Shown: positions 24,397-34,001, numbered from the stretch's first letter. The stretch: DNA of 64,000 nt from Rariloculus sp963665575 (GCA_963665575.2 CAXXDW010000004.1:62001-126000); one strand, 5' to 3'. Notes: generated from the sequence alone by a model not told the origin. Program-made: numbers and translations.

Positions 24397-26613
24397 ATGA
24401 TGAGACTCCTCGTGGCCAGCCTCTGCATCGGGCATTGCGGTTTTGCGCTCGGACAGCCGGGCAGTTCCGATGCGCCCCGTGCGCTCACCGATCCCGGCCA
24501 GAAGACAGTCCGTATGCAAAGAACGGATTCCGCGCCCGTTATCGACGGTCTCCTCGATGAGGAAGTGTGGCAGAACGCCGCCGTGGTAGACGATCTGCAC
24601 CAGTTGGAGCCGGTCGAATACGCCGAACCATTCGAGCCCACGACAATCCTGCTTCTATACGATGACGATGCGCTCTATGTCGGCGCCCGGCTTTACGATT
24701 CGAGTCCTGACGATATCTCCGCCCTCAACCTCAGGCAGAGTGACAGGATAGGCACCGACGACAACATATTTGTCACGCTCGACCCGTTCAACAGTCAGCG
24801 CAGCGGCTATTTTTTCGGAGTGAATTCGAACAGCGTCCGTCACGACGGTCTGTTTCGCAACGCGACGGACGCCTACAGCGAATGGGACGGCATCTACCGC
24901 GCACAGGCCAGCCGCTTCGAGGACGGCTGGATCGCAGAGTTCGAAATCCCGTTCAAGACGATCTCCTTCGATCGGACGACGGATACCTGGGGCATGAATT
25001 TCGTTCGCAACATGCCCAGGCTGAATTCACGCAGCGCCTGGATGTCGCGCAACCGTCAATTCGGTCCGAGTACCTTCGGGCTTGCGATCGGCTTTGAGGG
25101 TCTGCAGCAGGGCATCGGCCTCGACGTGGTCCCGTCCGTCATAAGCAGCCGCAACAAATCGTTCGATTCCGGCGCAACGACTTCCGACTTCGAACCTTCG
25201 CTCGACGTGGCGTACAGATTGACCCCGTCTCTCAACGCTTCACTGACTTTCAACACGGATTTTTCGGCAACGGAAGTCGATGATCGTCAGGTGAACCTGA
25301 CGCGCTTCGGCCTTTTTTTCCCGGAAAAGCGCGATTTCTTTCTGCGTGAGTCCGACATTTTCGAGTTTGGCAACATCGGTGTCCCAAACGGGGCCGTCTA
25401 CGGATTCGGCCCGGGCGGCCAGAACGGGCGACCGTTCTTCTCAAGGCGTATCGGTCTCAGCTCGACCGGACAACCCATCGATCTCGAGTATGGCGCCAAG
25501 CTCAGCGGGCGAATCGGCGACTGGGAGCTTGGTTTGGTGTCCGTTCGCCAGGACGAGTTCGCCAGAACGGATGCCGGCACCGTGTCGGTCGCCCGAGTGA
25601 AGCTCGGCGTGTTGAGCGAATCGAGCGTCGGCCTGATCGCGACCGAAGGCGACCCGGGATCGAATCTCGACAACTCGGTCGCCGGGTTCGATTTTCTCTA
25701 TCGAAACTCGCGATTGCCCGGCGGGCGCCGCCTCGAAACGGAACTCTGGTTGCAGAGCAGCGAAACGCAAGGCAGGATCGGCGACGACTCCGCCTACGGC
25801 GTGGGGATCCGTGTACCGAGCTCCGAGGGGGTTCGCGGTGGCGCGCAGTTCCGTCGATACGAACAGAATTTCAATCCGGCGCTTGGCTTTCTGAACCGCC
25901 CCGGAGTAACCGACACGACGTTCGATGTCGGCTACACGCTCTGGCTGCGAGAGACGCCGCTGCAAAACTGGCAAGTCACGCTCGACGGGCAGCGGATCGA
26001 CCGAATCGATGGGGGACTTCAGTCGCAATCGCTGAACTTCAGACCCGTTGAGCTGACCGCCCGGACAGGGGACGTGTTCAGGGCAATAAACCGCGTGTAC
26101 AAGGAACACCTGCTGGAACCGTTCGAAATCTCGCCCGGCATCGTGATTCCGCGCGGAGCCTACTCGTTTCGCGACTCCGGGTTCCAGATCGAAACCGCCG
26201 ACTACCGCAAGGTGTCCGCCACGCTGCGCCTCGTCGATGGATCGTTCTACGACGGAAGGCTGACGGAAGTGCTGTCGACCCTGACCTGGGTACCCTCGGC
26301 ACGGTTTCGCGCCAGTCTGAGCTACCACTACAACGACGTCAGATTGCCGCAAGGCGCGTTCGAAACCCGCTTGGTGTCAGCCGGCATCGACTATGTCTTT
26401 TCATCGACGCTGTCCTGGGTCAACCTGATCCAGTACGACAACGTTACCGAGACGATCGGCGCAAACATGCGCGTGCACTGGATTCCGGAAGCCGGCCGCG
26501 AACTGTACTTCGTGATCAATCACAACCTGCAGGATCGTTTCGATCGCGACAATACATTCGAATCCGAGCGCGCTGTCATCTCGCTCAAGTACACGCACAC
26601 TTTCAGGTTCTGA
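24397..26613 (+). CDS. DUF5916 outer-membrane protein with CBM9-like N-terminal domain
   Basis: 738 residues with a signal peptide (MMRLLVASLCIGHCGFALG). Residues about 35-225 resemble a carbohydrate-binding family 9-like domain: APVIDGLLDEEVWQNAAVVDD, ILLLYDDDALYVGARLYDS, DNIFVTLDPFNSQRSGYFFGVN and DGWIAEFEIPFKTISFD. The rest is beta-strand rich with LTRFGLFFPEKRDFFLRESDIFEFG, typical of DUF5916, and ends in a terminal Phe (KYTHTFRF) as outer-membrane barrels do. Its role may be substrate binding or transport at the surface. It stands alone on this strand. Confidence 0.85.
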   Translation: MMRLLVASLCIGHCGFALGQPGSSDAPRALTDPGQKTVRMQRTDSAPVIDGLLDEEVWQNAAVVDDLHQLEPVEYAEPFEPTTILLLYDDDALYVGARLYDSSPDDISALNLRQSDRIGTDDNIFVTLDPFNSQRSGYFFGVNSNSVRHDGLFRNATDAYSEWDGIYRAQASRFEDGWIAEFEIPFKTISFDRTTDTWGMNFVRNMPRLNSRSAWMSRNRQFGPSTFGLAIGFEGLQQGIGLDVVPSVISSRNKSFDSGATTSDFEPSLDVAYRLTPSLNASLTFNTDFSATEVDDRQVNLTRFGLFFPEKRDFFLRESDIFEFGNIGVPNGAVYGFGPGGQNGRPFFSRRIGLSSTGQPIDLEYGAKLSGRIGDWELGLVSVRQDEFARTDAGTVSVARVKLGVLSESSVGLIATEGDPGSNLDNSVAGFDFLYRNSRLPGGRRLETELWLQSSETQGRIGDDSAYGVGIRVPSSEGVRGGAQFRRYEQNFNPALGFLNRPGVTDTTFDVGYTLWLRETPLQNWQVTLDGQRIDRIDGGLQSQSLNFRPVELTARTGDVFRAINRVYKEHLLEPFEISPGIVIPRGAYSFRDSGFQIETADYRKVSATLRLVDGSFYDGRLTEVLSTLTWVPSARFRASLSYHYNDVRLPQGAFETRLVSAGIDYVFSSTLSWVNLIQYDNVTETIGANMRVHWIPEAGRELYFVINHNLQDRFDRDNTFESERAVISLKYTHTFRF

Positions 26614-26726
26614 GTTCCCGACGGAACGAACCTCATCAAGACCGTCCCTGGCAAGGCGCCGGACGATACAGCGGTCTGTCCGGGCTCGCGCTTGATTTGC
26701 CGTATCAGGCGATACCGGTCCTGATG

Positions 26727-27668
26727 CTAGCGCCCGCCTGGTGCCTTGCTGTCCGCAGTCCGCTCGAAAACGGTCGTGGCCGCACTGATCATGGAAGCCA
26801 CATCGCTGAGAGTCGCCGGAACGATCAGGGTGTTGCCCTCCTTTGCGAGGTTCCCGAACCGCTCCAGATAGTCCTCCGCAACCCGTAGCTGCATCGCCTT
26901 GTCGCCGCCCTTTTCGTTGAGCGCTTCCGCAACCTTGCTCAGGCCTTCGGCCGTGGCCTCGGCGACCGCGAGGATGGCGGCGGCCTCACCCTCGGCTTCA
27001 TTGATCTGCTGCTGCTTGGCGGCTTCGGATTCCTTGATGACCCGCTGCTTTTCGCCTTCGGCCTCGTTGATCTTCGCATCGCGCACGCCCTCGGACTCGA
27101 GCACCGTCGCGCGTTTCTCGCGCTCGGCGCGCATCTGCTTTTCCATCGCCGTCAAGACGTCGTGAGGCGGATTGATGTTCTTGATCTCGTAGCGCAGTAC
27201 CTTCACGCCCCAGGGATTCGATGCCTGGTCCAGTTCCTCGACGACCCGCACGTTGATGTGGCTGCGTTCCTCGAACGTCTTGTCGAGTTCGATCTTGCCG
27301 ATCTCGCTACGCAGTGTCGTCTGGGCAAGTTGCGCGATCGCGAAGAGATAGTCGCCGATCCCGTAGGACGCCTTGCTCGCCTCCATGACCTGCAGGTAGA
27401 GCACCCCGTCCACGCCGACCTGGACGTTGTCCGACGTAATGCAGATCTGCTCCTCGACATCGATCGCCTGTTCCTTGAGCGTGTGCCGGTAAGCCACCCG
27501 CTCGAGGAACGGAATGAGGATGTGGAAGCCCGCCCCGAGTGTTCTCGAGTACTTGCCGAGACTCTCGACGATGTAGGCATTCTGCTGCGGGACGACGACC
27601 GCCGTCTTGATGACGACGATGATGGCCACGATGGCGATCGCCAGGGCCACGATGAAACCAAAATCCAT
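26727..27668 (-). CDS. SPFH/Band 7 (stomatin/paraslipin, QmcA-like) membrane protein
   Basis: 313 residues from ATG 27668 with GGAAGGAG upstream; the longer frame runs into nfeD. An N-terminal membrane anchor (FIVALAIAIVAIIVVIKTAVV) is followed by the Band 7 domain (YIVESLGKYSRTLGAGFHIL, DVEEQICITSDNVQVGVDGV, LRSEIGKIELDKTFEER) and an Ala/Glu-rich coiled coil around residues 190-250 (EAEGEKQRVIKESEAAKQQQ). SPFH proteins build membrane microdomain cages. The NfeD gene 14 bp upstream is its usual partner. Confidence 0.93.
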   Translation of the reverse strand: MDFGFIVALAIAIVAIIVVIKTAVVVPQQNAYIVESLGKYSRTLGAGFHILIPFLERVAYRHTLKEQAIDVEEQICITSDNVQVGVDGVLYLQVMEASKASYGIGDYLFAIAQLAQTTLRSEIGKIELDKTFEERSHINVRVVEELDQASNPWGVKVLRYEIKNINPPHDVLTAMEKQMRAEREKRATVLESEGVRDAKINEAEGEKQRVIKESEAAKQQQINEAEGEAAAILAVAEATAEGLSKVAEALNEKGGDKAMQLRVAEDYLERFGNLAKEGNTLIVPATLSDVASMISAATTVFERTADSKAPGGR

Positions 27669-27682
27669 TTGCTGCTCCTTCC

Positions 27683-28144
27683 TTAGTTCGAGGGATCGGC
27701 GGCCGACTTGCCAGGCATCGCTTCGATGCCCAGCTCCACTCCGTCGGCCGCCACGACACGGGCTTCGGAACCCGATTCGATCGGCGCCCCGCCGACGTTG
27801 ACGGCCGTCCACTGTGAGCCTCGCAGCCTGACGCGCGTGCGGCCGTCAGGCGCTACGTTTTCGTTCACCGAGACGAGCGTACCGATGGAGTTGCCCTGAA
27901 ATTCCTTCGTCCGGCCGCGCAGCTTGTCGTAGAGCCGCTGCCTGAACAACACCATCGAGGCGATGGCGAGCACCGCGAACAGCAACCACTGCCCCCAGAT
28001 CGGCAGCGTGACGCCGGCGAGGTTCACAATGCCGACGCAGATGGCCGCCGCACCGACAAAGATCAGGTAGAACGCCGCATCGACCGCGAAGAGCTCCGCG
28101 CCCATGAGCAGAAATCCAATGATCAGCCAACCCCACCAGACCAT
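27683..28144 (-). CDS. NfeD family membrane protein
   Basis: 153 residues from ATG 28144 with GAGGAGG upstream. The N-terminal half has three to four membrane segments (MVWWGWLIIGFLLMGAELFA, FYLIFVGAAAICVGIVNLAG, WLLFAVLAIASMVLF); the C-terminal half is the soluble OB-fold NfeD domain (GTLVSVNENVAPDGRTRVRL, GSEARVVAADGVELGIE). It is the short form without a ClpP-like protease domain. It precedes the stomatin-like gene in a two-gene operon, the common arrangement for assembling the SPFH complex. Confidence 0.93.
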   Translation of the reverse strand: MVWWGWLIIGFLLMGAELFAVDAAFYLIFVGAAAICVGIVNLAGVTLPIWGQWLLFAVLAIASMVLFRQRLYDKLRGRTKEFQGNSIGTLVSVNENVAPDGRTRVRLRGSQWTAVNVGGAPIESGSEARVVAADGVELGIEAMPGKSAADPSN

Positions 28145-28282
28145 GTCACGCCTCCTCGGGTCGCAAGCCTGCACGCGGCAGAGTCGCAAATTGATTTCAG
28201 GCGAGCCCTCGGTGCCCTGGCGGACACCGTTGGCGCGGAATAATACCCTGTTGTGGCCCAATGCCGCTGGCGCGGCATCCAA

Positions 28283-29866
28283 TCAGCTCAGGCCAGCCAG
28301 TTCCTCGCGCAACCCCTTGATGAGACCGACACACATGCACAGCAGCACCAGGGTGAACGGCAGGCCGATCGCCAGGGTCAGCGCCTGTAGCGACGCCATG
28401 CCGCCGCCCAGCATCAGCGCCATGGCAGCCGTGCCCGTGAGCACGCACCAGAAGGCGCGTTGCTGGACTGGCGCGTTCATCTTGCCGCCGGCGGTGATGG
28501 TATCCATCACCAGCGACCCCGAGTCGGCAGAGGTGACAAAGAAGATTGTGATCAGCACCACGCTTATGGCGGAGACTACTCCGGTCATCGGCAGTTGCTC
28601 GAGCATCCTGAACAGGGCGAGTTCGGCCACTGACTCGGCAACGCCCGTGTAACCGTTCGAAAAGTACTGGTCCAGTGCAGTCCCGCCGAACGTCGCCATC
28701 CACGCGATGCCGATGATCGTCGGGACGATCAGCACCCAGGTCATGAATTCGCGCACCGTGCGACCCAGGCTGATACGCGCAATGAACATGCCGACGAACG
28801 GCGCCCAGGCGATCCACCAGGCCCAGTAGAAGGTCGACCAGTCACGAACGAAGCCGACATCCGGGCGGCCGATCCAGTTGCTGAGTTCCGGCAGGTAGTA
28901 GATATAGTCGACTGCCGACTTCCCGATGGTCGCGAGAACGACGAGCGTGGGACCCGCGATCAGGACGAACAGCCACAGCAGGCCCGCCAGCGTCATGTTG
29001 ATCCAGCTCAGGCGCTTCACGCCCTTGTCCAGACCGGCAATGACGGACGCAAGCGCAATACCGATGATGACCATGATCAGGACGGCCTTGGTTCCGGTGG
29101 TTGCGGGAACGCCGAACAGGTACTGCAGGCCGCCGGCGATCTGTTCGGAACCGAAACCCAGCGACACCGCCAGCCCGAACAGGGTTGCAAGCACCGCAAC
29201 GATGTCGATCACGTGACCGAACGGCCCCCAGATCGATTTGCCGATCAGCGGAAAGAACCCGGAGCGTAGTGTCAGCGGCATGCCGCGGTTGAAAGAGAAA
29301 TACGCGAGCGACAGACCGGCGACCGCGTAGATGGCCCAGGCGTGCAGTCCCCAATGCAGGATCGCGGCAGACATGCCGGCGGCGCGTGCCGCGTCGGTGT
29401 CGGCGGGGTCGATGCCGAGCGGCGGGGCCAAGGTGTGTGTCACCGGCTCCAGGACGCCGAAGAACATCAGGCCGATACCCACCCCCGCTGCAAACAGCAT
29501 CGCAAGCCACGCGGAATATCCGTATTGCGGCACGGCGCCCGGTCCCCCGAGACGAACGCGCCCCAGCGGGGACAGCGCGACGCAAAAGCAGAACACCACG
29601 AACAGGTCCGCAGCAGCGAAGAAGAACCAGTCGAACGTTATTGTCGTCCAGGCCCTGAGGTCGGCAAACACGGTGGCCGCCTGCTGCGGGAACAGCAGCG
29701 TGCCGACGACCAGCGTCACAACAAGCGCCGCGGAAACGATGAAGACCGGATTATGGATGTCCAGACTCAGAACCTGGATGTTGTTCTCGCCGATCTCGTG
29801 ACCGATATCGGGGATGTCCTGGTCGCTCAGGTCCGGGGCTGCGTGCGCACTGTCGATGTCACTCAT
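28283..29866 (-). CDS. BCCT-family betaine/carnitine/choline transporter
   Basis: 527 residues, twelve membrane segments. BCCT signatures: LAMLFAAGVGIGLMFFGVLEP (the glycine-rich stretch of TM3), AAILHWGLHAWAIYAVAGLS and DWSTFYWAWWIAWAPFVGMF with the conserved Trp-rich TM8. The VGIG form of the glycine motif resembles sodium- or proton-coupled carriers such as BetP. It is divergently transcribed from the DUF849 and carnitine dehydrogenase genes, so carnitine or glycine betaine is the likely substrate; choline is not excluded. Confidence 0.92.
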   Translation of the reverse strand: MSDIDSAHAAPDLSDQDIPDIGHEIGENNIQVLSLDIHNPVFIVSAALVVTLVVGTLLFPQQAATVFADLRAWTTITFDWFFFAAADLFVVFCFCVALSPLGRVRLGGPGAVPQYGYSAWLAMLFAAGVGIGLMFFGVLEPVTHTLAPPLGIDPADTDAARAAGMSAAILHWGLHAWAIYAVAGLSLAYFSFNRGMPLTLRSGFFPLIGKSIWGPFGHVIDIVAVLATLFGLAVSLGFGSEQIAGGLQYLFGVPATTGTKAVLIMVIIGIALASVIAGLDKGVKRLSWINMTLAGLLWLFVLIAGPTLVVLATIGKSAVDYIYYLPELSNWIGRPDVGFVRDWSTFYWAWWIAWAPFVGMFIARISLGRTVREFMTWVLIVPTIIGIAWMATFGGTALDQYFSNGYTGVAESVAELALFRMLEQLPMTGVVSAISVVLITIFFVTSADSGSLVMDTITAGGKMNAPVQQRAFWCVLTGTAAMALMLGGGMASLQALTLAIGLPFTLVLLCMCVGLIKGLREELAGLS

Positions 29867-30185
29867 TGCGAAACCAGGAAGATTGCGAGACCGGTCCGGT
29901 CATGGGCGTGCGGGCATGATACCGCAGCGATACTGCACACTCTCGCCGAGTGAGCGCCAGCATGAAGCGAGCCGGCATGGCGCTGGCGCTGCAACGGCCC
30001 TGAAATCGCTGCACGTTGCCACGATCAGGCCGAGAATGTTCGGCCTCCGGTTGAGAACTCCGTTCAACCGTAGACACGGACGACGCCTGAGGGGGAATCG
30101 CGCGGCGGACCTGTTGACGCGAGGTCCGCAGTGGACGATCTTCCGCATATATCGGGATCGGGCTTGTCATGCCGGAGGGTCTCCC
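29867..30185. other. Divergent promoter region between the BCCT carrier and the carnitine-degradation genes
   Basis: 319 bp between the start of the BCCT gene (29866, minus) and the DUF849 gene (30186, plus). The frames crossing it are upstream extensions with no coding support. A Shine-Dalgarno GGAGGG sits just before 30186. I do not find the TGTCGC-21-bp element that precedes 41241 and 48186, so this block may answer to another regulator. Confidence 0.5.
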
Positions 30186-31076
30186 ATGAATAAGGATGTG
30201 ATCATCACCTGTGCCGTGACAGGCGCCGGCGATACCGTCGGCAGACATCCCGAGATTCCCGTCACTCCGGCGCAGATCGCGCAGGCCGCGGTCGATGCGG
30301 CGAAAGCCGGGGCGGCGATCGTGCATTGCCATGTCCGCGACCCGGCTACCGGCAAGGGCTCGCGTGACGTGGCGCTATACCGCGAGGTCGTCGCGCGAAT
30401 CCGCGACAGCGGCACCGACGTGGTGATCAACCTGACCGCCGGAATGGGCGGCGACCTGTTCATCGGTCCCGACGAAAATCCCACGGACTTCGGCGAAAAC
30501 AGCGACCTGGTCGGAGCGTTCGACCGCCTCCCCCACGTCGAGGAGCTGCTGCCGGAAATCTGCTCGCTCGATTGCGGGTCCTTCAACTTCGGCGAGGGCA
30601 GCCTGGTCTACGTCTCGACGCCTGACATGCTCCGGCGCGGGGCCAGGCGCATTCAGAAGCTTGGCGTCAAGCCGGAGCTCGAGATTTTCGACTCGGGCCA
30701 TCTGAGCTTCACGCTCAAACTGATCGCGGAAGGCCTGATCGACGATCCGCCGCTGTTTCAGCTCTGCTTCGGCATCCCCTGGGGGGCGCCGGCGGATGTT
30801 GGCGTCATGAAGGCGTCTGTCGACATGTTGCCGAGCGGGGCAAATTTCACGGCGTTTGCGATCAGCCGCAAGCAGATGGCGTTCGCGGCGCAGTCGGTCC
30901 TGCTTGGGGGGCATGTCCGGGTCGGACTGGAGGACAATCTCTACCTGAGCCGGGGCGTCTTCGCCAGCAACGCGCAACTGGTCGAGCGTGCCCGCAGGAT
31001 CGTCGAACTCATGGGCGCGAGCGTGCTCGGCCCGGATGAAGCGCGCGCGAGGTTCGGGCTGGTGAAGCGCGGCTGA
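30186..31076 (+). CDS. DUF849/BKACE beta-keto acid cleavage enzyme, probably 3-dehydrocarnitine cleavage
   Basis: 296 residues from ATG 30186 with GGAGG upstream. A TIM-barrel Zn enzyme: VIITCAVTGAGDTVGRHPEI, the metal ligands in AIVHCHVRDPATG (His47, His49), NLTAGMGGD and HVRVGLEDNLYLSRG are family hallmarks. BKACE enzymes condense a beta-keto acid with acetyl-CoA to give a CoA ester and a second product; the carnitine-pathway member converts 3-dehydrocarnitine with acetyl-CoA to glycine betaine and acetoacetyl-CoA. That assignment here rests on the carnitine dehydrogenase gene 140 bp downstream and the flanking BCCT carriers. Confidence 0.9.
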   Translation: MNKDVIITCAVTGAGDTVGRHPEIPVTPAQIAQAAVDAAKAGAAIVHCHVRDPATGKGSRDVALYREVVARIRDSGTDVVINLTAGMGGDLFIGPDENPTDFGENSDLVGAFDRLPHVEELLPEICSLDCGSFNFGEGSLVYVSTPDMLRRGARRIQKLGVKPELEIFDSGHLSFTLKLIAEGLIDDPPLFQLCFGIPWGAPADVGVMKASVDMLPSGANFTAFAISRKQMAFAAQSVLLGGHVRVGLEDNLYLSRGVFASNAQLVERARRIVELMGASVLGPDEARARFGLVKRG

Positions 31077-31216
31077 GCCGTGCACGCGATGACGTTCCGG
31101 GAGCGAATCTGCCGAGCCATCACAGTGCCCTGTCGGGGCGGTCACGGCGCAACGCCGCGTGGCACCCTGCCGCATGACAACCGTCGAGACCGTCCGTTTC
31201 CCGCTCCGCACGTGCA

Positions 31217-32227
31217 ATGCAGCAACCCGTCCGCACGCTGGGCGTCATAGGAACCGGCGTCATTGGTGCCGGTTGGGCGGCGCGCGCGCTGGCCCACGGA
31301 CTCGATGTAGTGGCCTGGGATCCGGCGCCGGGATGGCAGCAAGGACTCAACGCCGCCGTCGAGAATGCATGGCCCGCATTGCAGAACGTCGGACTGTACC
31401 CTGGCGCCGACATCGGGCGCCTGCGCTGCGCCGACTCGCTCGACGCCGTGTGCCGGACGGCCGACTTCATCCAGGAAAATGCGCCCGAACGCCTTGAGCT
31501 CAAGCAGGTCCTGCTTGAGCAGATCGACGCCCAGGCGCCGCCGGAAGTCATCGTCGCGTCGAGCACCTCGGGCCTCTTGCCGAGCGATTTACAGTCGCGT
31601 TGCCGGCATCCGGAGCGCCTCGTGGTCGGCCACCCGTTCAACCCGGTCTACCTGCTGCCGCTCGTGGAGGTGCTGGGCGGCAAACGAACGGCGGCTTCGA
31701 GCATCGACCATGCCATGGCGTTCTATCGCGATCTGGGAATGCACCCGCTCCAGGTGCGCACGGAAATCGAAGGGTTCCTCTCCGATCGACTGCAGGAAGC
31801 CCTGTGGCGCGAGCTCCTTCACCTCGTGAACGACGGCGTGGCGACGACGGACGAACTCGACGCGGCCATCGTCTATGGTCCGGGGCTACGCTGGGCGTTC
31901 ATGGGCGCATGCCTGACCTTTCACCTCGCAGGAGGCGATGCGGGCATGGAGGACTTCATGAAGCAGTTCGGTCCGGCCCTCAAGTTGCCGTGGACGCGAC
32001 TTTCGGCTCCGGAACTCAGCGACGAACTGATCGCCCGGATGGCGGACGGGACGCGCCGGCAGGCGGACGGCAGGACGGTCAAGGAACTCGAGCAATTGCG
32101 CGACGACTGCCTGGTCGCCATCATGCAGGCGCTCAGACGCTTCGAAATCGGCGCCGGCCGCACGCTTGCCGAGGACGAGGCACGCCGCCTCGACGCATCG
32201 CGGGACGGTCCCGCGCGGAGACGATGA
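31217..32227 (+). CDS. lcdH: L-carnitine 3-dehydrogenase (3-hydroxyacyl-CoA dehydrogenase superfamily)
   Basis: 336 residues. An N-terminal Rossmann NAD site (LGVIGTGVIGAGWAARALAHG) continues into LDVVAWDPAPG, a strongly carnitine-dehydrogenase-like stretch; IVASSTSGLLPSDLQ and RLVVGHPFNPVYLLPLVEVLGG hold the catalytic region, and the helical C-domain has IVYGPGLRWAFMGACLTFHL. It oxidises L-carnitine to 3-dehydrocarnitine with NAD. Some homologues carry a fused thioesterase domain; this one does not. The stop overlaps in ATGA with the start of a truncated gene at 32224. Confidence 0.9.
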   Translation: MQQPVRTLGVIGTGVIGAGWAARALAHGLDVVAWDPAPGWQQGLNAAVENAWPALQNVGLYPGADIGRLRCADSLDAVCRTADFIQENAPERLELKQVLLEQIDAQAPPEVIVASSTSGLLPSDLQSRCRHPERLVVGHPFNPVYLLPLVEVLGGKRTAASSIDHAMAFYRDLGMHPLQVRTEIEGFLSDRLQEALWRELLHLVNDGVATTDELDAAIVYGPGLRWAFMGACLTFHLAGGDAGMEDFMKQFGPALKLPWTRLSAPELSDELIARMADGTRRQADGRTVKELEQLRDDCLVAIMQALRRFEIGAGRTLAEDEARRLDASRDGPARRR

Positions 32228-32349
32228 CCCTGGACTTCGCACTGACATCCGGGCAGCAGATGGTGGCGGAAGCCGTCCGCGACTTCGTATCGACCCGATT
32301 CATCGTTTTCAGAGACGAGAGAAAGGCGAAACCGGTCGAACGGCCATGA
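32224..32349 (+). pseudogene. N-terminal remnant of an acyl-CoA dehydrogenase
   Basis: A 41-codon frame starting in ATGA overlap with the carnitine dehydrogenase stop: MTLDFALTSGQQMVAEAVRDFV is the usual beginning of an acyl-CoA dehydrogenase. After about residue 25 the similarity ends and the frame stops at 32349, where a full gene would have about 380 codons. The rest is not found downstream; the second BCCT gene begins at 32460. I read it as a deletion remnant of a gene that was coupled to lcdH. Confidence 0.6.
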
Positions 32350-32459
32350 GCAGATGACGGGCAAGGCGATACGGCGGTCGTTCGCGTCGGGACCACTTCG
32401 CCGCAGCGCTCGCCGTCAATGAGTACAATGGTTCGGCGCAATCCGCGCACCCGCAGGAG

Positions 32460-34001
32460 ATGATCTCGACCGACCATCAGGAAATCGCTGCCGCCCAGAG
32501 TCGACCTGCCGCCGAACCCGCTGTTCTCGTCCCCTCCATCGCCATCGCGGGCTTGTTCGCTGTCGCGTTTCTGGCGTTTCCGGCCGAAACCGGCGCCTGG
32601 GCACAGTCGCTCATGACCGCCATTGGCGCCAATTTCAGTTGGCTTTACCTTGCGCTCGGCATGGGTTCGCTGGGCTTCTGTCTCTGGCTGGCGTTCGGAC
32701 CGCACGCCAGCGTCAAGCTTGGCGGCCCCGACGAACCCATGGAATTCTCCACCCCCCACTGGGTCGCCATGATGTTTACCGCCGGGATCGGGGCGGGTAC
32801 GGTGGCGTGGGGGTTCGGCGAACCCCTCTACTACCTTGAAACCCCGCCTCTGGGCATCGAACCGTATTCCGACGCAGCCTACGAATGGGGACACATGTAC
32901 CCGATGCTCCATTGGGGCCTTGTTCCGTGGTCCTTTTACGCGCTGCCGGCGGTGCCCATCGCCTACAATCTCTACGTCGAGCGCGCACGTTTCCTGCGGA
33001 TCGGCGAAGCCAGCGCCGGCGCCCTGCCACGCTTCGGGCATTCCACCTGGAAAGTCGTCATTGACATCTTCATCGTCCTCGGCGTCGTTGCCGGCGCCGC
33101 GACTTCGCTGGGTATAGGGGTACCGCTGGTCTCGGCGCTGCTTTCGGAGTTGACGGGCCTCCAGGACAACTTCCTCATCAGAACCGCGGTTCTGGCCGTT
33201 TGGGTCGCGCTTTTCGGCGCCAGCACCCTGCGCGGCCTGAAAAGGGGCATTCGGTTGTTGGCGACCTTCAACATGGCCCTGGCCCTGCTTCTCCTGGTCG
33301 TCATCCTGGCGGTCGGTCCGACACTGTTCATCCTGAAGATGATCGTGAACAGCCTGGGTCTCATGACCGACAACTTCTTCCGCAGCCAAATGTGGACCGA
33401 TCCCATCGAACAGTCAGGGTTTACCGAGGCCTGGACGGTATTCTATTGGGGCTGGTGGGTCGCCTTCGCGGCCTTCATGGGCCTCTTCATCGCGCGGATT
33501 TCGCGCGGCAGAACCATTCGGCAGTTGGTGCTCGGCACCATTCTGTGGGGCTCGCTGGGCACGCTTTCGTACATGTCGATCACCGGCGGCTTCGCCCTGT
33601 ACCTCGAGTTGAACGATGTGTTGCCGCTCAGCGATATCCTGCGGGAAAGCGGCCTGTACGCGGTCACGGCCACGATCGCCGCGCACATGCCCTTCGGCAA
33701 TATCAGCCTGACGTTCTTCATTGTGCTGTGCATCGTCTTTTATGCAACGACCATGGACTCGGCAGCCTTCGTCGCGGCCTGCGTCTGCTCGCAAAACCTG
33801 CGCGCGAACCAGGAACCGCAACTGTCCATGCGCATGGCCTGGATTGCGGTGTTATTCCTGATAACCCTCGGCGTCACACTGTCCGACAGCCTGACGGCGG
33901 TCCAGTCGATCACCGTCATCGGCTCGTTGCCCGTCATCCCGATTCTGATTGTCATGAGCGTATCGCTGGTGCGGCGACTGAACGCGCACGGCGCCCGCTG
34001 A
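32460..34001 (+). CDS. BCCT-family transporter, second and distinct copy
   Basis: 513 residues with twelve membrane segments: VAMMFTAGIGAGTVAWGFGEP (TM3 glycine stretch, GIGAG rather than the GVGIG of the first copy), PMLHWGLVPWSFYALPAVPI, TVFYWGWWVAFAAFMGLFIA (TM8). The different glycine motif suggests another coupling mode or substrate, perhaps carnitine-type. AGGAG directly abuts the ATG at 32460, an unusually short spacing, so the true start is slightly uncertain. It lies downstream of lcdH and the dehydrogenase remnant on the same strand. Confidence 0.9.
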   Translation: MISTDHQEIAAAQSRPAAEPAVLVPSIAIAGLFAVAFLAFPAETGAWAQSLMTAIGANFSWLYLALGMGSLGFCLWLAFGPHASVKLGGPDEPMEFSTPHWVAMMFTAGIGAGTVAWGFGEPLYYLETPPLGIEPYSDAAYEWGHMYPMLHWGLVPWSFYALPAVPIAYNLYVERARFLRIGEASAGALPRFGHSTWKVVIDIFIVLGVVAGAATSLGIGVPLVSALLSELTGLQDNFLIRTAVLAVWVALFGASTLRGLKRGIRLLATFNMALALLLLVVILAVGPTLFILKMIVNSLGLMTDNFFRSQMWTDPIEQSGFTEAWTVFYWGWWVAFAAFMGLFIARISRGRTIRQLVLGTILWGSLGTLSYMSITGGFALYLELNDVLPLSDILRESGLYAVTATIAAHMPFGNISLTFFIVLCIVFYATTMDSAAFVAACVCSQNLRANQEPQLSMRMAWIAVLFLITLGVTLSDSLTAVQSITVIGSLPVIPILIVMSVSLVRRLNAHGAR

